A stretch of DNA of 64,000 nt from Reticulitermes speratus. Lineage: Eukaryota > Arthropoda > Insecta > Blattodea > Rhinotermitidae. Location of the stretch: positions 92,029-156,028 of the forward strand of contig JAJKFL010000216.1 in the NCBI GenBank assembly GCA_021186555.1, written 5' to 3'. This document shows, in pieces, positions 9,224 through 21,684 of this stretch (position 1 is its first letter; each line of letters starts with the position of its first letter). The notes beneath the pieces are model-generated. The model saw only the letters and a list, made by a program, of their open reading frames with translations. It was not told the DNA's origin and made no database searches. A program made the translations under genes and the position numbers.

Positions 9224-11302
9224 GTATATTATACTGTATAAATACCCTAAATTATTGATATTAAACTTGTTAGAAAATTATATCAAAAGATATGTGTATG
9301 AGCAATAAGTCGGATATGAAATAACTAATAATAACGAAAATATAGAAATACATGAAATATGTAAAATTAAAATGTATGATATTTTATATGTAGCTCAGCT
9401 GCTCCATATAATACGCACTCATATTCTAAGTCATCTGTGAAAGTTGCGATATTTGAAGTAACAAATTTAAAATTCAAAGCTCAGAATTTTGCCAATCAGA
9501 GCACTTAGTACATCAAACTGTTCATCATATTGTTTTGCGTGTGGCTGTGAGTAACGTCAAAACCTTTACTTTCGTAATGATTTGACATGTTTTTGTGACA
9601 AACGTGCAATTTACTGTTCCACAACATTTTCCATAAATGTGTAATTGTTTGTTGATTTATGAAGCCGTAAGAATGATACCGGCTAAATCATCATTATAAT
9701 AGTCATCTTCATCATTGAACATGGAGGCGCCAGGTTCCTCTAAAACCTCAGTATATTTCTACAATTTTACACAACGTCAGATACATGAGATCAATTATAC
9801 TGTTTGTCCCCTTCGTGATAAAATCATTTCTTACAAAGTTAAACGTTACAGTTCACAATACTAATGGAACGAGGAATAAAAATTTCTTTGAATACAAAAA
9901 AATTCTCTTCTTACCTTTACTAAAATTGTGGAAATTTTATTTCTGAGGGTTGCATCGTTCTACATCTTTATATTAGCCAGTGTTTACCGTAACAATTTTA
10001 AGTAGAGGTTTTGTACGGGGACTGAGGAGAGCTTCAAGCTGTCGTGATGTAATTAGAAAGGGATTCCCAAACCAAAGGTGTATATTGTTAGTAGGGGTAT
10101 GTATTTAATTGTGCGATTTGAATTTTTTTAAATTCAAAATGATTAATAAAGTTGTCATTTGAAGGTCTTCCTTCATAATTAATTTTTTGTTCATTTATTG
10201 ATTTCTTTTATTTCGAACTGATTCAATTTGAAGCACAACAGATTCGCCAGTGTTCCGTTCGAATAGTTCCTCTCCCAACGAAGGAGCTGCATTTTGTTTC
10301 CCAATAAATAATGTAGGTGATATAATTCTGTTACACGAACGGCAACAAATAATAATTGAAAATAGGCAACGTAAAGTATCAATGTAATAAGGTCAAATCA
10401 ATAAAATGAAAGCACTGAAAAATTGTATTACATCAAGAGTGATGTACGTCATATACCTAGTCCCTAATACTTGATAAATTTCTTTCAATTAAGGCACTAA
10501 AGTATTAGCGTGTGTTTAGTAATATAGACTAATGAAACATGCCGTCCACAAGTACACACACATCTCTCTTATAAGGAAGATAATTTAGGTATTCAAATGC
10601 CATGTCAACATTCCCAGCTTCAATAATTTAGGTACGAAAACAAAGAAATATATTGCAATTATATTCTTTCTGCCTCATGCAGCACATATCTACTGATATA
10701 CAGAAAAGTCTGATATTTAAAGTATTTTTACATCCTGCCAGGTTTACTCTGTTAATAAAATCAGTTTTTGAAGGATACGTCTATCACTTGTGACGCAGAC
10801 AACGATCTGATGCCATTCTGGAAATTAAGTTACGAAGTAAAATCGCTTATAAGTTCAGCGACAAAAGAATGTGTTTCACTTAGCAATATTTTCATTCAAT
10901 GAATTTCATACTAAATTACTGAATGGGAATCATAAGACGCTCAATTTTATTTTGAAGTAAAGGTCACCGAAAGGGAATTTTCTCCATGTCAAAAATAAAG
11001 ACACGTTTGCAAAGGTAATGAAACTGATATAATGATGTACATTATTCCCTTAATATTATTTAATTTTATGACTAAGCTGACTATGCTTACGAAACTTGCA
11101 GTATTTATTATAGGCAAGCCCGTCAAATTTCTAATAAATCAGAAGATTTATTACCATATTTTAAAACAAATATCTTTAGGGATATACTTATGTTCTTGTA
11201 GAAACAGCGAAATACATGACAAGTTATCTAATGAAAATATGTACACGATTTGGGCAGAAATAATTCAAGTATATTTACAGTATAAAAATGTGATGTACTA
11301 GA

Positions 11303-11334
11303 AATTTACATTTACATTTACATTTACATTTACA
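11303..11334 (+). repeat. (ATTTAC)n microsatellite
   Basis: Five or so near-perfect TTTACA hexamers. In unit B (53,602-53,669) the same point carries a different 40-60 bp sequence with TTTTTTTTGG, so one copy has been rewritten. Confidence 0.8.
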
Positions 11335-11589
11335 TATTAAACAGATCATCAGGCAAGTTTTCGAAAAATAAAGGGCTATATTTATGAAAATTATCTGAAT
11401 TTTTATATGTGTTTTAGAAGACGGTATGACTATCTTAAGGAGATTACTGCGTTTTAGGACAACAATATCTTTATATTCTCTGCTTTTTCCTACTTGACCG
11501 ATAAGCGTTGGCCCGAAGTTCTAGGGAGATTTTGTTAAACTTTCTAAAGATTAATATAAATCCGATCATTTCTCTAGTTCTCTTCATCG

Positions 11590-11940
11590 ACTGTTAAGCC
11601 ACCCCGACACGCGGAGTACGACGCAACGCTGGCAGAGCGCCAGGCGGAGCGTTGTGCCGGCGTTTATCGGTCACGCAGGGGAAAAACACCCATATATATG
11701 AGGTTTAGGTTGTAGCATAAAAACTATCTCTATACAGGCCTGGACACGCCCTTAGGGTTCCAGGAGGTTGAGGCTCCCACATTCCTAGATAATCAGCACA
11801 TGAAGGTGGTAAGGTTGTCAGTCCTATGCGCCGGCCGCCTTTACCCCCCCCCCCCCCTCCTCCAGAAATGATCCTGGTACTCATTTCTGCTAGAGACTGA
11901 GTCGACCCCAGAGCCACATTGCGACCGAAAGGATTATGTT
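11590..11940. repeat. GC-richer interspersed segment with C homopolymer
   Basis: Compositional island in an AT-rich intron with AGCGCCAGGCGGAGCGTTG and a 14-base C run at 11,844-11,857. Present in unit B at 53,930-54,275 with a 13-base run. No open frame or family recognised. Confidence 0.35.
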
Positions 11941-12731
11941 AGGCTGTAGCATACTCCTTACATTTCTTTTCCATTCCTTATTAAATTCCAAATTCAAAGT
12001 CGTGCCGTTTATTTATTCATAAGAGTTATTCATTTCTGAACATATCGGAAGCAAAAGAACAAACTTTATTTGGAGCAATAAATACACACACAGTTCCCAA
12101 CATATCTTTTCGAAAAGATTATTTACCAGGATGAATACACGTAACATTCGCTGAAAATATCGTAATGAAAATTCGATGAGGAGACAAAAGTGTACTTAGA
12201 AAGTAACTTAACTTACAGACTAATAACTGTATCAATTAGAGCCGAAACATTTGGCTACCATGTTGCAAAAGTAAGTAAGGTCTAACAGACTGCATTCTCA
12301 GAACGCCGGAAATAACTTACTATTAAATGACTTATCATACATTTTATTGGTTTTAACATTTTTATTGATATGTATATTTTAAATCCAATGTTTGAGATCT
12401 CAACCTAACCACACAAAAATAAAGTTGCAATTGTAATTTTATTTTATGTATTTTTAATGCCCGGAAGATGACCACGTAGTGTAAACCGTTTCACAAAACG
12501 TAATAAATAGCTGTCATGAAGTTGTTTGAAAGGTCTTGTTAACTAGAAAAATTTATGATGGGCTATATTAAAATTGTTTCGATCTCGTATTTCGAACAAA
12601 ACGGGTTTCCCATGTTAAAAGGCTTTCTTAATAAGTCGGTTGAATCAAGAAAATCAATAATAAATTTTCTTTTTCTAAAACTCCAAAGTAATTCCTTAAA
12701 TAAAAATAACCTAATATTCTGTCTCACGCAG

Positions 12732-12997
12732 GCCATTGCATTCCTCTTCGCACTATTCATAGGTTTGGGTTTCCCCAGCCTGTACGCTACATTAGTGTGT
12801 GTGGCCTGCAGTCAGCTGGAGAAACTCACTGCAGCCCTGCTGGATATTAGACAGACACATATCACAACCAAGCAGCACTCCGGAGACGAGACTGAGTATA
12901 TGGATTCAGACAGACAAACTCACCTCTCTGAAGAAGTGTTTCAACATACGCGGAAACAACTACACATGTGCATACGTCACCATCAGGATATAAAACG
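12732..12997 (+). CDS. Odorant receptor copy A, exon 3
   Basis: Acceptor CACGCAG, donor GTGCAA. 88 codons plus two bases. Encodes TM4 ([18 protein letters not shown]), the long cytoplasmic loop with [11 protein letters not shown], and the family motif [10 protein letters not shown] at its end. Nearly identical to copy B. Read in the shifted frame from exon 2 of this copy it hits TAG at 12,848. Confidence 0.85.
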
Positions 12998-13096
12998 GTG
13001 CAAACACTTTTAAAAGTAGATTAAATATGATTTGCTCTCATTTTTCCGGAAGAGAATAATATCATTTTACAGAGCAACCTTACATTTTTTTTTCAG

Positions 13097-13196
13097 ATTC
13101 ATGGCATTGTTGGAAGACGCACTGAATTTTCCACTATGTGGACTGTTCTTGATTATCTTATCGGCGCTGTGTTTGGACGCTCTCTCCATTGTAACG
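13097..13196 (+). CDS. Odorant receptor copy A, exon 4
   Basis: Separated from exon 3 by a 99-bp intron. Acceptor TTTCAG, donor GTAAAT. Completes an Arg codon and encodes [17 protein letters not shown] and TM5. Contains CLDALSIVT where copy B has CLVALSIVT; an Asp inside TM5 is unusual and consistent with relaxed constraint in copy A. Confidence 0.85.
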
Positions 13197-13543
13197 GTAA
13201 ATATTTCAGCGTAACTTACAAAATATTTAACGACGATTTTATTCATGTCATTTATCTTCCAACGATATTGAATAGTGAATACTGTTATCAGATAATGTGA
13301 ATAAAGGCATTCTTGTTCTCATATAATGTCACATCCCTGGGTTAGTCTAGAGAAAGTGAGAAAAGTTACAAGAAATCTCAGCAATATATTTGAATTGGAA
13401 CAATGGAATATGGAGTAAGCCGTTAACTAGTAGAGCTTAACTTTAACTTGGACATCCCGTTGTTTTGTATTTATCACAAGATTGGTATCATCACCATCAA
13501 TTATAGGCTACTAAGGTTTATGATGAGTTACATCGTTACATGT

Positions 13544-13570
13544 TTTCGACAACTAAGTTGTCATCCTCAG
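13544..13570 (-). repeat. Hammerhead-like core remnant in receptor intron 4
   Basis: On the minus strand: CTGAGGA, one T, a perfect 6-bp stem GACAAC/GTTGTC with loop TTA, then GAAA. Stem III could be ACAT/ATGT, but no NUH plus matching stem I 3' strand follows within a usual distance. Unit B (55,870-55,896) has one mismatch in the stem. Confidence 0.45.
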
Positions 13571-14048
13571 GCCATTAAAATATACAAAACTTAACACTAG
13601 AATTGTAACTATAGTTACAGAAGGTCAGATTGAGATCTCAATCTTTGGTGATACAATATACATGACAATATAGAATCCTAAAACTACTAAGACATATGTC
13701 GATTAAATTAATATTAAAGTATCGGCGTTGAGAGGGTGCGGATTAATAAATCCGTTCGGGGAGATATTTAGTTGTGCTTGTGGCTTGTCGTCGCCATTGA
13801 ATGCGGCGTGTTTCACACAACGTGGTGTGCGATAGTATGTGGGACACATCTGTTGTGAACTACGTTTGGCTGCAGTGGATTACATGTACGTAACGTAACT
13901 AGTCACTGTTTCTTCTGTTTTAAGTAATATAATTAAAGAGTTGTGGTTGAAAATATACTTAATTTAAATAGAACTTTTACACTTTAAAGTTGGGTTTCCG
14001 TATGTCATCCTCAGTAGATATCATGGTGGTATTATTTGTGTTCGAATA

Positions 14049-14051
<3 letters not shown>

Positions 14052-14085
<34 letters not shown>
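14052..14085. repeat. (TA)n microsatellite
   Basis: Dinucleotide run of about 34 bp, longer than the equivalent 26-bp run in unit B (56,700-56,725). Confidence 0.9.
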
Positions 14086-14087
<2 letters not shown>

Positions 14088-15064
14088 CGTTGTGATATTA
14101 CGTGGAATCGAAGAAATTTTATATCGTTCATTAAGCAGCAGTGTCGTAACCTACACAATTCATCAAACTGAGATTCCCGCATTACTTGACAGTTGTGTTA
14201 CAAACACATCTTCGGCCAAAATGTTGTGTCCAAAAATTGCTTCTCCTTATATTTTCGTAAAAACATAACATGCTTAAATTTTGGTCGATTGAGGATTGGT
14301 CAAGTATTTTCTGTCTTCTGTAAACTTGTGTATCGGTGGGTTACAACAAATTGCTGTTTCAGGAGAGATATGCCGAAAATGTTTTCACAAGAGTAGTACT
14401 TTGAATGTAATTATATTAGTGGTTGACGTTCCTTCACTTATCATTTGGAGCTGGTCTTATTGATCTATTCACACTCGTTGTCATGAGGAGACTGGAATTG
14501 AGGTAAACATACTGTTCAAGAGTGGGAATGGGGGTGTAACGTCACCTATGCGATATCATATCGTACCAGCATATCGAAGATGTTTTTAAATGTTCTTTCT
14601 TGATGTAGACGTATTTAATTTCATCTTTGAGACGTCGTATCTTGACTTTTTAGGCGCGTTTGCAAAATTGCGAAAAATGAATATTAGCCTCGTCATACCT
14701 ACCTGTCCGTCTGTCTGTTCTTCCGTTCGTCCACATGGAACAACTCGGCTCCCACTGGACGAATTTCAGTGTTTTTAGAAACTCTGTCGAGGAAAGGTAA
14801 GTTTCATTAAAGTCTGAGAAGAATAACGGGTATTTTACATGAAGTCGTGCTTACATTTATGATGATATAGTATGAATTCTTATTAGAATGAGAAATATTT
14901 CAGACAAACGTTGTAGAGAAAATCAAAACACCATTTTATTATGAACAGCTTCTTCTGAAAATCGTGCAATTTATGAGATAATGTGAAAAAAATGGTAGAG
15001 CCACATAGGCCACAGATGACAATACAACACGGCGCATGCGCTTTGCATGCTGGATAATTAAGTC

Positions 15065-15119
15065 TACACACACACACACACACACAACACACACACACAC
15101 ACACACACATACACACACT
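15065..15119. repeat. (CA)n microsatellite
   Basis: Interrupted CA run of about 55 bp; the unit B run is at 57,706-57,753 and is less interrupted. Confidence 0.9.
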
Positions 15120-16293
15120 CAGAATATGTAGGACTTCTTGCTTTTGCACAGAAACCATTGTTACGCGATCGCGCCTTAATGTTATGTTTTTACGTACATT
15201 GCCTGTCTTGTTTGTGAGTAAATTTTGTCGCTGTTGCATTTGGGACTTTGATTTTTGCGTATTTTGGGATGAGATCTTTTTTATGCACTGTTGATTAAAA
15301 TACACACTTGCATTGCAATGTAGTAATTTCGTTCTTATAATTTTGTACTGGTAGATGTCTTTAGCTTGATGAGCGACTACAACTGTTATCTTCGATTTAT
15401 ACGTGTGTTCCGGTTTTTTCATTATAAAATGTTTGAATTGAGTTTCACAAACAATTACTAAAAAACGGTTTGATGATTTAGGTCACTCAGCGAACAAATG
15501 AAAGTACTCATTCATTTCTCAGTATTACAGCTGAGTTGCACTAACGGAATCTTTTGAGCCAATCGAAACCCACTATTGTATTATTTACCGAAAAGTTCTT
15601 TATCTCATTTGACGGTGCAAAACGGGAGGCAGTCCTTCTGAAAAAATATGGATTATTCAAAATTTAGATGCCTCTTAACACAAGGCGCAGAATCTGTCTT
15701 CCCAAATGCTAACTCAGTTAATGCAGACCAAAGAACACGAAACACCTGTTTTGAAGGTGTTCTAATGGATGTCATAATTCGTCTCTCAAATTAGGAAAGG
15801 GACACAGTGTGAGGGTGTTCAAGATTAAGGTGCTGTGAAATGCATTTTTAGTAACATAGAAGAACCACAAATGGGGCAAAAGCAACATTTTAACTGTAAT
15901 TCGTGCAATGAAATCACAGCATTAGACTGTATTGTTTCAAGACGACGTAATTGACTTATTAATCAGCTGGTTCTAACACCTATGAAATCGAAGGTTTGAC
16001 ACGTTGCTCACAAAAAACAACACATTACATCCAGCGTTATGTGCATCTACACAACACACTGACACTCAGAAACATCCAATTAATAGTCTACATTACTTAA
16101 GTGTATATTTTAGGGCAAAGTGCAGATCCATGTTTCAAGTATCCTTACCAAAATTTCCCCTTCCTCCAAAGGACGCAAAGAAAAGACTACGCTTAAATTT
16201 CACACGAAACAATAGGAAACACAAAGCAGTCAAAATATTATCTGAAAATTTAAGGTTAAAAATGTAATGGATTAAATATTTTTCATTTGCCAG

Positions 16294-16398
16294 AGCCTGA
16301 GTGATGTAGCAGACTTATCGCAGGGTCTGGTAGTCTATATTATCATGACGGTCTCCTTGTGTGTATATTCGTGGCTTGGAGACGAGCTTTCAACTCAC
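16294..16398 (+). CDS. Odorant receptor copy A, exon 5
   Basis: Acceptor TTTGCCAG, donor GTAAGT; 35 codons in phase 0. Encodes SLSDVADLSQGL, TM6 (VYIIMTVSLCVYSW) and LGDELSTH, the conserved G-(D/N)-x-L segment after TM6. Confidence 0.85.
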
Positions 16399-16611
16399 GT
16401 AAGTATAACTGACCATTTAAATTCAGGTTCATTCTTCATGTTGTCGGTAATCCATCTGAAGGATATAAAACATTTATGTCAGCCGCATCTTAGGCCGATG
16501 ATATCTGTTCACAGCTTGATTCTAAAAAATAAGTATATTTAAATGTGTCAGAAGATAGCTAATAAACATACCTATGAATATCTTTGCCATATACTTGATG
16601 AGTTCTTTCAG

Positions 16612-16767
16612 GCGGAGAGCGTGAGAGGCGCGGCCTGGGGCTGCGACTGGGTTGGAACACCTGTCCGACTTCAGCGATGTCTGGTCTTCATCATTGCTAC
16701 AGCTAACAAGGAGTTCACACTGACAGCTGGGAAATTTGTTCCGGTGTGCAATAAGACCATGATGAAT
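16612..16767 (+). CDS. Odorant receptor copy A, exon 6
   Basis: Acceptor CTTTCAG, donor GTAAGA; 52 codons in phase 0. Encodes [13 protein letters not shown], the third intracellular/extracellular turn and [16 protein letters not shown], the conserved start of TM7. This is the strongest family signature of the gene. Confidence 0.9.
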
Positions 16768-19700
16768 GTAAGATTATTCACATAAAGACACAATATGCGG
16801 CAGCTTGGCGAGTTATACTCAAAGTAATTTCATTATAGAAGGAGGTTAGATTGAAAGAGTTATAAATGCGAATAAGAAATAATGTAGGAATTGCAGGAAC
16901 CAGAGAAGGATAATTTCAATATATACATATAAATAAAGGTTCTTTCAGGAGGAATCTACCATACTTCAGGAGAAAGTTCCTTAGTTTGTTTAGATCGATA
17001 CAACCAAACATAAATATACGCGAGGTTGAATCTTACGGAGATAATGACGGAAGAAAATGAGGTCTTCACGCGGTTCCACATACTGTACATGTTTAACATA
17101 GTCTGTTATCCGTGCACACTGAATTTCCGTGATTGAATTGACATCAAAGCTCAGTTATGTGGAGGCGAGTGTTCTATTTAATGTACTTTGTATATAACGA
17201 CAGTTTTGTGAACGTAGTGTGACATTTTATTGCTTAATCAATGTCTCATGTCACTCAGATTTTAATTACATATTTAGTAGAGGTGGTAACATTACAAGAC
17301 CGCCAAAATCCTCCTCATATATATATATATATATATTTGGTAATCAATAAATATGTAACAGTACTCATTCTTTAATGTTCTAGCCATTGTGTCGACAATT
17401 CATTATAACTCTCCACTTTTGAATTACTTAAAATATCATTTGTGAAAAGGATTTATTTTAGTCTCAAAGAATACAGCAATCGAAAATTGGACGCACTGGA
17501 ATCATGGTGTTTATAGGCAGGCTCAGAAGGAAGAAAGAAATCATGTGCTTATTATTCAACATATATAGTTGCTCTACTGAATTCAAAATACATATCCCAT
17601 TGTAATATTCTCAAGGACATATGTGTGCGCTTAACGATAGTACTGGGAAGTAGTGGTGTTAATGTTGACAGAACTGAAGAATCCCTACACAGAAAACATG
17701 TATTACTTTGGCATTAGAAGAAACAAGTGGTAAAATGGGAGAGACAATCTATTTTCTACCAAAAATCGGAAGCCATATGATGCATGAGAATTGGGAGTGG
17801 ATATGTTTTACAATCTGGTTTAAGACCTTATACACAGGAATCATTATGGCGCTGAGAATACTTTCCCTTTGCACGTCTTGCTGAAAACTGTTTAATTCAC
17901 TTAACGGCACATGACTCAACGAAATACATAAAATAAATGCATTATCCTTATTTTATTTCGACATTTTTATTCGTCAAACTCTTTTGAGGAGTAAAATTAG
18001 GTTTTCAAATGTTCTCTTAACTGAAAAGTATCTCCTTGAAATAAACTAATAACATTTTTCTTGTTAAATTTGATGGTTATAAATTATATCTAAGTCATGT
18101 TTAAACAAAACGTGTAGGAACTTCCATACACGAATTACCCACACCATGAAACAGAGAAGGAATGAAAACTGATGGGAAAATATCAGGTTTTAACCTGTGC
18201 TGATGATATGACATGGTGGAAATACTTAATTAACACTGCAAATATATATGCATTATATTACATCAACTCAAGAGTTGGAGCTAGAATTTTGTTCAGAGAG
18301 AATTATAAGAAATTTACAAAAATATTCAGAGCGGAAGTTCTGCTGTTCCTGTACCATACCTTACTCTATGTAGCAATTTAGACATTAAAATATACAACCC
18401 CATAATTTTGGCTTCTGTTTCAAATACGTGCGAACATATGGCTTGTATATTATGCGAGAAATATTAGAGTGGGTTTGTGAGAACCAAATTCTAAGATCAG
18501 CATCTTAGTGTATGAAGGAGAAGGTGGTATGAAACACGAAAACATTTTAAAATTAGAATCTTCTTCAAGTAATATCAATAACCTTATGAAATCATGGATT
18601 ACATGTAATCATATAAACGTCCAGCTTGCGGATAGAGACGCAAATTTTCAATAAATGTGTTTACAGTCCGCAGAGAGAATAGATGGAACAATATTACTGA
18701 AATGGATTTTAAGTAACCTGGTTTGAACGTCGTGAAATGGACAGTGATACATTGAGATCTGTTGTGGCTTAAAGAGGAATTTAGTTTTATCATTAATGTG
18801 GTAAAATGTGAGAGAATATCTGTATAATGACTTTAGGAAGACGTATGTTGCAATAGAGTTTGGGAGAGGGGATGCTTTACAGACTTGATTAAGACCTTAT
18901 AATAAAGGAATTGGTTATGCTGATGAGAATACTTTCGCTTTGTACTTCATACTGATAAAGTGTTAAATTCATTGAAGGGAACATGACTCAATGAACTATA
19001 TCAGTTTCAGTTTCAATTCTTAATAAAATGCAAACCGGGTAATGCTTTACAGGAAAAGCAGTTTTCATTCAGGATATCCTTTCGAAAAGTCCAGAACAGT
19101 AGGCGGAGCTCCAAGTAGTTACACAAACGGGAGTGAAATGTGCTGTTCAGAGGGCCTTTTTAACATCAGTCCTGAGGCCCAAAACTAGGCATCAGTATAT
19201 GCTAATTTTATTACCTTACATAGCACATGTACTGTGAGCAACAAGGATTCTATAGTTAATATCAAGAAACAAAACGTGACAGTTTAAGAAGACTTACTTC
19301 TAGCACAGTACTTCTTATTTCGACATGCTCCTTGGAATTCAGCGTGTCATGGGCACACAAATGATTTTCAACACTTAACAAACAATGTGGGCCGGGATAG
19401 CTTAGTCGGTATAGGGACTTCCTACGGACTGGACCGTCTGGGGATCAAATCCGGATGGGGGCTACATTTTCCTCACCCGTCCAGACCGGCCCTGATTCTC
19501 AACCAGCCTCCTGTAAAATGGGTACCGGGTGTCTTTGCCGGGGGTAAAGCTGCCGGGGCCTGGAGTTGACCACCCACCCCCATCTAGGGCGGAGGTTAAA
19601 GAAAGAGTAGATGTATACACCTCTAATTCCCCCTTGGCCTTCATGGCCTGTTATAGGGTAAACTTTACCTTTACCTGTACCTTTCTTTACCTTTATCTTT

Positions 19701-21603
19701 ACCTTAACCTTAACAAACAAACACGTCTTGATGCATAAAATCGTGTATGTTAACCATATTGTCGTTAAAGTGACAGTAGATATGTACTGCAATGCTCAGT
19801 CAGACGAAGGTTCCCCTATATGGAAATTCAGAATTAGCAGCATTGTAATTTAAACACATCTTCATTAGCAAATACAAACGAGCAATGTCTTTGCAGTATC
19901 GCACGCCTTGTGTGGGCGCTACGGATGAAGATATGCAAATTAAGATTTGGAAATGTCACTCGTCACTGATTCACGCCACCGAACTACAAATCATAATTAC
20001 GCACACACAGTTCCATACCACATTTTATTACTACTCAAGCTGAAAACGTTGCTTCAGGCACTAAAGACTTTAATGTAAGTGGCTGCTACAATTATGTGAC
20101 TTTGCACCTAGCTGGAACCGTCGCATACCATCAGTATACTGAATTTGTTCCTCAGCATCTTTAAACTTATGCGAAATACAAGGGTACTTCTGGCATGGTT
20201 TCAGGGTTGGAAGTAAATGCACTTATGTCCTACGTCTAGATGGATCAAACATTTGTTTTCACTGCCTACTTTCAGTATACAAATATTTTCAAAATCAGGA
20301 ATTTTGAAAATAATTTCTAAGTTTTCACTGCTCATTGTTCTGCCATATTTAGCAACACTACACTTTCTGCGAATTCTTACAAAATTATTCAACTTTTAAT
20401 ATTGCACGTCGAAAAAAATATATTTAAAATCCGCGAATTAATTTCGCCATAACCAACTCAACATATAGTTCAATCATACATAGAATTGTAGTAACACACT
20501 TGGGGTCAGGCCTACCTCGTTGAAGAATCAGGTGTAGGTGGATGTTTCCTTGCTCGCAGATCATGGCTATCTTTAATATGCTTTACTTTCTGGACTGATC
20601 TACTACGATTGAACGAAAACAATTCTTCTGTCGTATTGGGGATCGCAATTATGATCTATTTTCCATACGAGGGTTTCCTGTAGATTATCCGAAGAGAACA
20701 TCCTGATTGCATTCGAGAAATAAAGACATTAATAGCTGACTTGCCTATACCACGAATAAAATAAGCCCAAGGTCATAATTACGTACTTTCCCAAAAACAA
20801 ATCACACCACTGACAATGAATTCTATCGGATTACTAAAGAGTTTTCCTGACAGTGAGATGTGCAAACAAGAATGTATTTGCCCATTAAAAACTTCAATTT
20901 TCAGGTGTCTTCAATAAATCATGAATTCGAAGAATATCATTTTCTGAAACCTATGTCTCAATGGAACGAACACCTATGAAGCCAACTGTATGTAGGTGTT
21001 GATTCATAGAGACCAAAATTACAATCTCTCTCAAAATGGCTTAGGCGTAAATGTTATTATCAATACGCAGATGGAAATCATAATGTAATTACAGAGAAGC
21101 AAACCGCATGTCCGAAATATAAGAAATTTATTACACTTCATTTATGTTTCAACTTAAAAGTAATAAGAATATGCACATTGAGCAAAACTGCTTAACGAAT
21201 GTCTTATAACATTTACTGCAGTGTGTACGTTCTTGTTAATCTCAGTCGTGAGAACAGCATTGGTGATGCACGCAACAAGCGTAGGGGAATGCAGATACAA
21301 ATTGTTATTCTGGAAATCTAAGCCAAATATGTGAGGATATTAACTGGCAGCATCTTGCTTAGTATCAGGTCACAAATTATTTTCCTGTGAATAAAGTTGA
21401 TTTCCAACAGATACGGAGAATAAAATGTTTTTGAGAAGGATTTTGTGTTCAAATGTTTATTCAGGCAACTATAATATATAAATATTCAGGTTACCAATAC
21501 GTTTGTTCTTCAGGTGAAGACAGTAATGTAAATAAACTTTTCAAGTATAGTGGATACAGATCTTCCTTCCTAAGTGCCTGTAATTCTACTTATCTTTTTG
21601 CAG
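16768..21603 (+). other. Receptor copy A intron 6
   Basis: About 4.8 kb with no supportable gene. It carries a TA run at 17,317-17,336 and a tRNA-derived SINE at 19,389-19,714. Two segments (about 20,188-20,250 and 20,843-21,050) are present here and missing from unit B. Confidence 0.6.
19389..19714 (+). mobile_element. tRNA-derived SINE (unit A)
   Basis: Head has an RNA polymerase III A box (TAGCTTAGTCGG, 19,398-19,409) and, about 33 bp later, a B-box-like GGATCAAATCC (19,442-19,452). Ends in a degenerate CTTTAC repeat tail. Essentially identical to 62,025-62,350, so it was present before the unit duplication. Not a tRNA gene: the body runs far past a tRNA and no cloverleaf closes. Confidence 0.7.
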
Positions 21604-21684
21604 ATGATCAACCAGTCTATATCCGTCTTCATGTTTCTTCTACATGTGAGAGACAAGAATACCGAGCACTCTCAGCTGGTGTAA
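21604..21684 (+). CDS. Odorant receptor copy A, last exon
   Basis: Acceptor TTTTTGCAG; 26 codons then TAA. Starts MINQSISVFMFLLHV, the C-terminal half of TM7, and finishes with a short extracellular tail. A very short final exon split after MMN is usual for insect odorant receptors. Confidence 0.85.
   Translation: MINQSISVFMFLLHVRDKNTEHSQLV

Larger units (their letters stand above)
9094..12731 (+). other. Receptor copy A intron 2
   Basis: About 3.6 kb, AT-rich, no supportable gene. It holds the partial duplicate exon (9,134-9,223), an (ATTTAC)n stretch at about 11,303-11,334 that is replaced by unrelated sequence in unit B, and a GC-richer segment (11,590-11,940) with a 14-base C run that looks like an interspersed repeat. 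Confidence 0.6.
13197..16293 (+). other. Receptor copy A intron 4
   Basis: About 3.1 kb without a supportable gene. It contains a minus-strand hammerhead-like core (13,544-13,570), a (TA)n run (14,052-14,085) and a (CA)n run (15,065-15,119). A short open frame at 16,004-16,267 is kept in unit B but the units are too similar for that to mean coding. Confidence 0.6.
7540..21684 (+). pseudogene. Odorant receptor (7tm_6 family), copy A, frameshifted
   Basis: Seven exons reconstructed from splice sites and comparison with copy B: 7,540-7,835; 8,816-9,093; 12,732-12,997; 13,097-13,196; 16,294-16,398; 16,612-16,767; 21,604-21,684. Family marks: MWMHLSLR-like end of exon 1, [10 protein letters not shown] closing exon 3, [11 protein letters not shown] in exon 4, [11 protein letters not shown] in exon 5, [10 protein letters not shown] in exon 6 and a very short last exon starting MINQSISVF. 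Insect odorant receptors are seven-pass membrane subunits with inside N-terminus that form ligand-gated cation channels with Orco in olfactory neurons. Exon 2 has one extra base near 9,027-9,034 relative to copy B (278 versus 277 bp). Reading through shifts exon 3 and reaches TAG at 12,848-12,850, giving about 230 residues instead of about 426. All splice dinucleotides are intact. A sequencing or assembly error at this base is the main alternative. Confidence 0.8.

Noticed and set aside
14883..15422. 179-codon minus-strand open frame in intron 4
   Set aside because: Built around the CA microsatellite (Cys-Val runs) and broken differently in unit B.
16004..16267. 87-codon open frame in intron 4, kept in unit B at 58,634-58,906
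   Set aside because: No motif, lies between receptor exons, and conservation reflects recent duplication.
19398..19452. Possible tRNA gene from A and B boxes
   Set aside because: No closing acceptor stem and the repeat body extends for 300 bp; identical in both units; fits a SINE.
19660..19714. Telomeric or interstitial telomere repeat
   Set aside because: CTTTAC/CCTTAA units are irregular and differ from the insect TTAGG repeat; they form the SINE tail.
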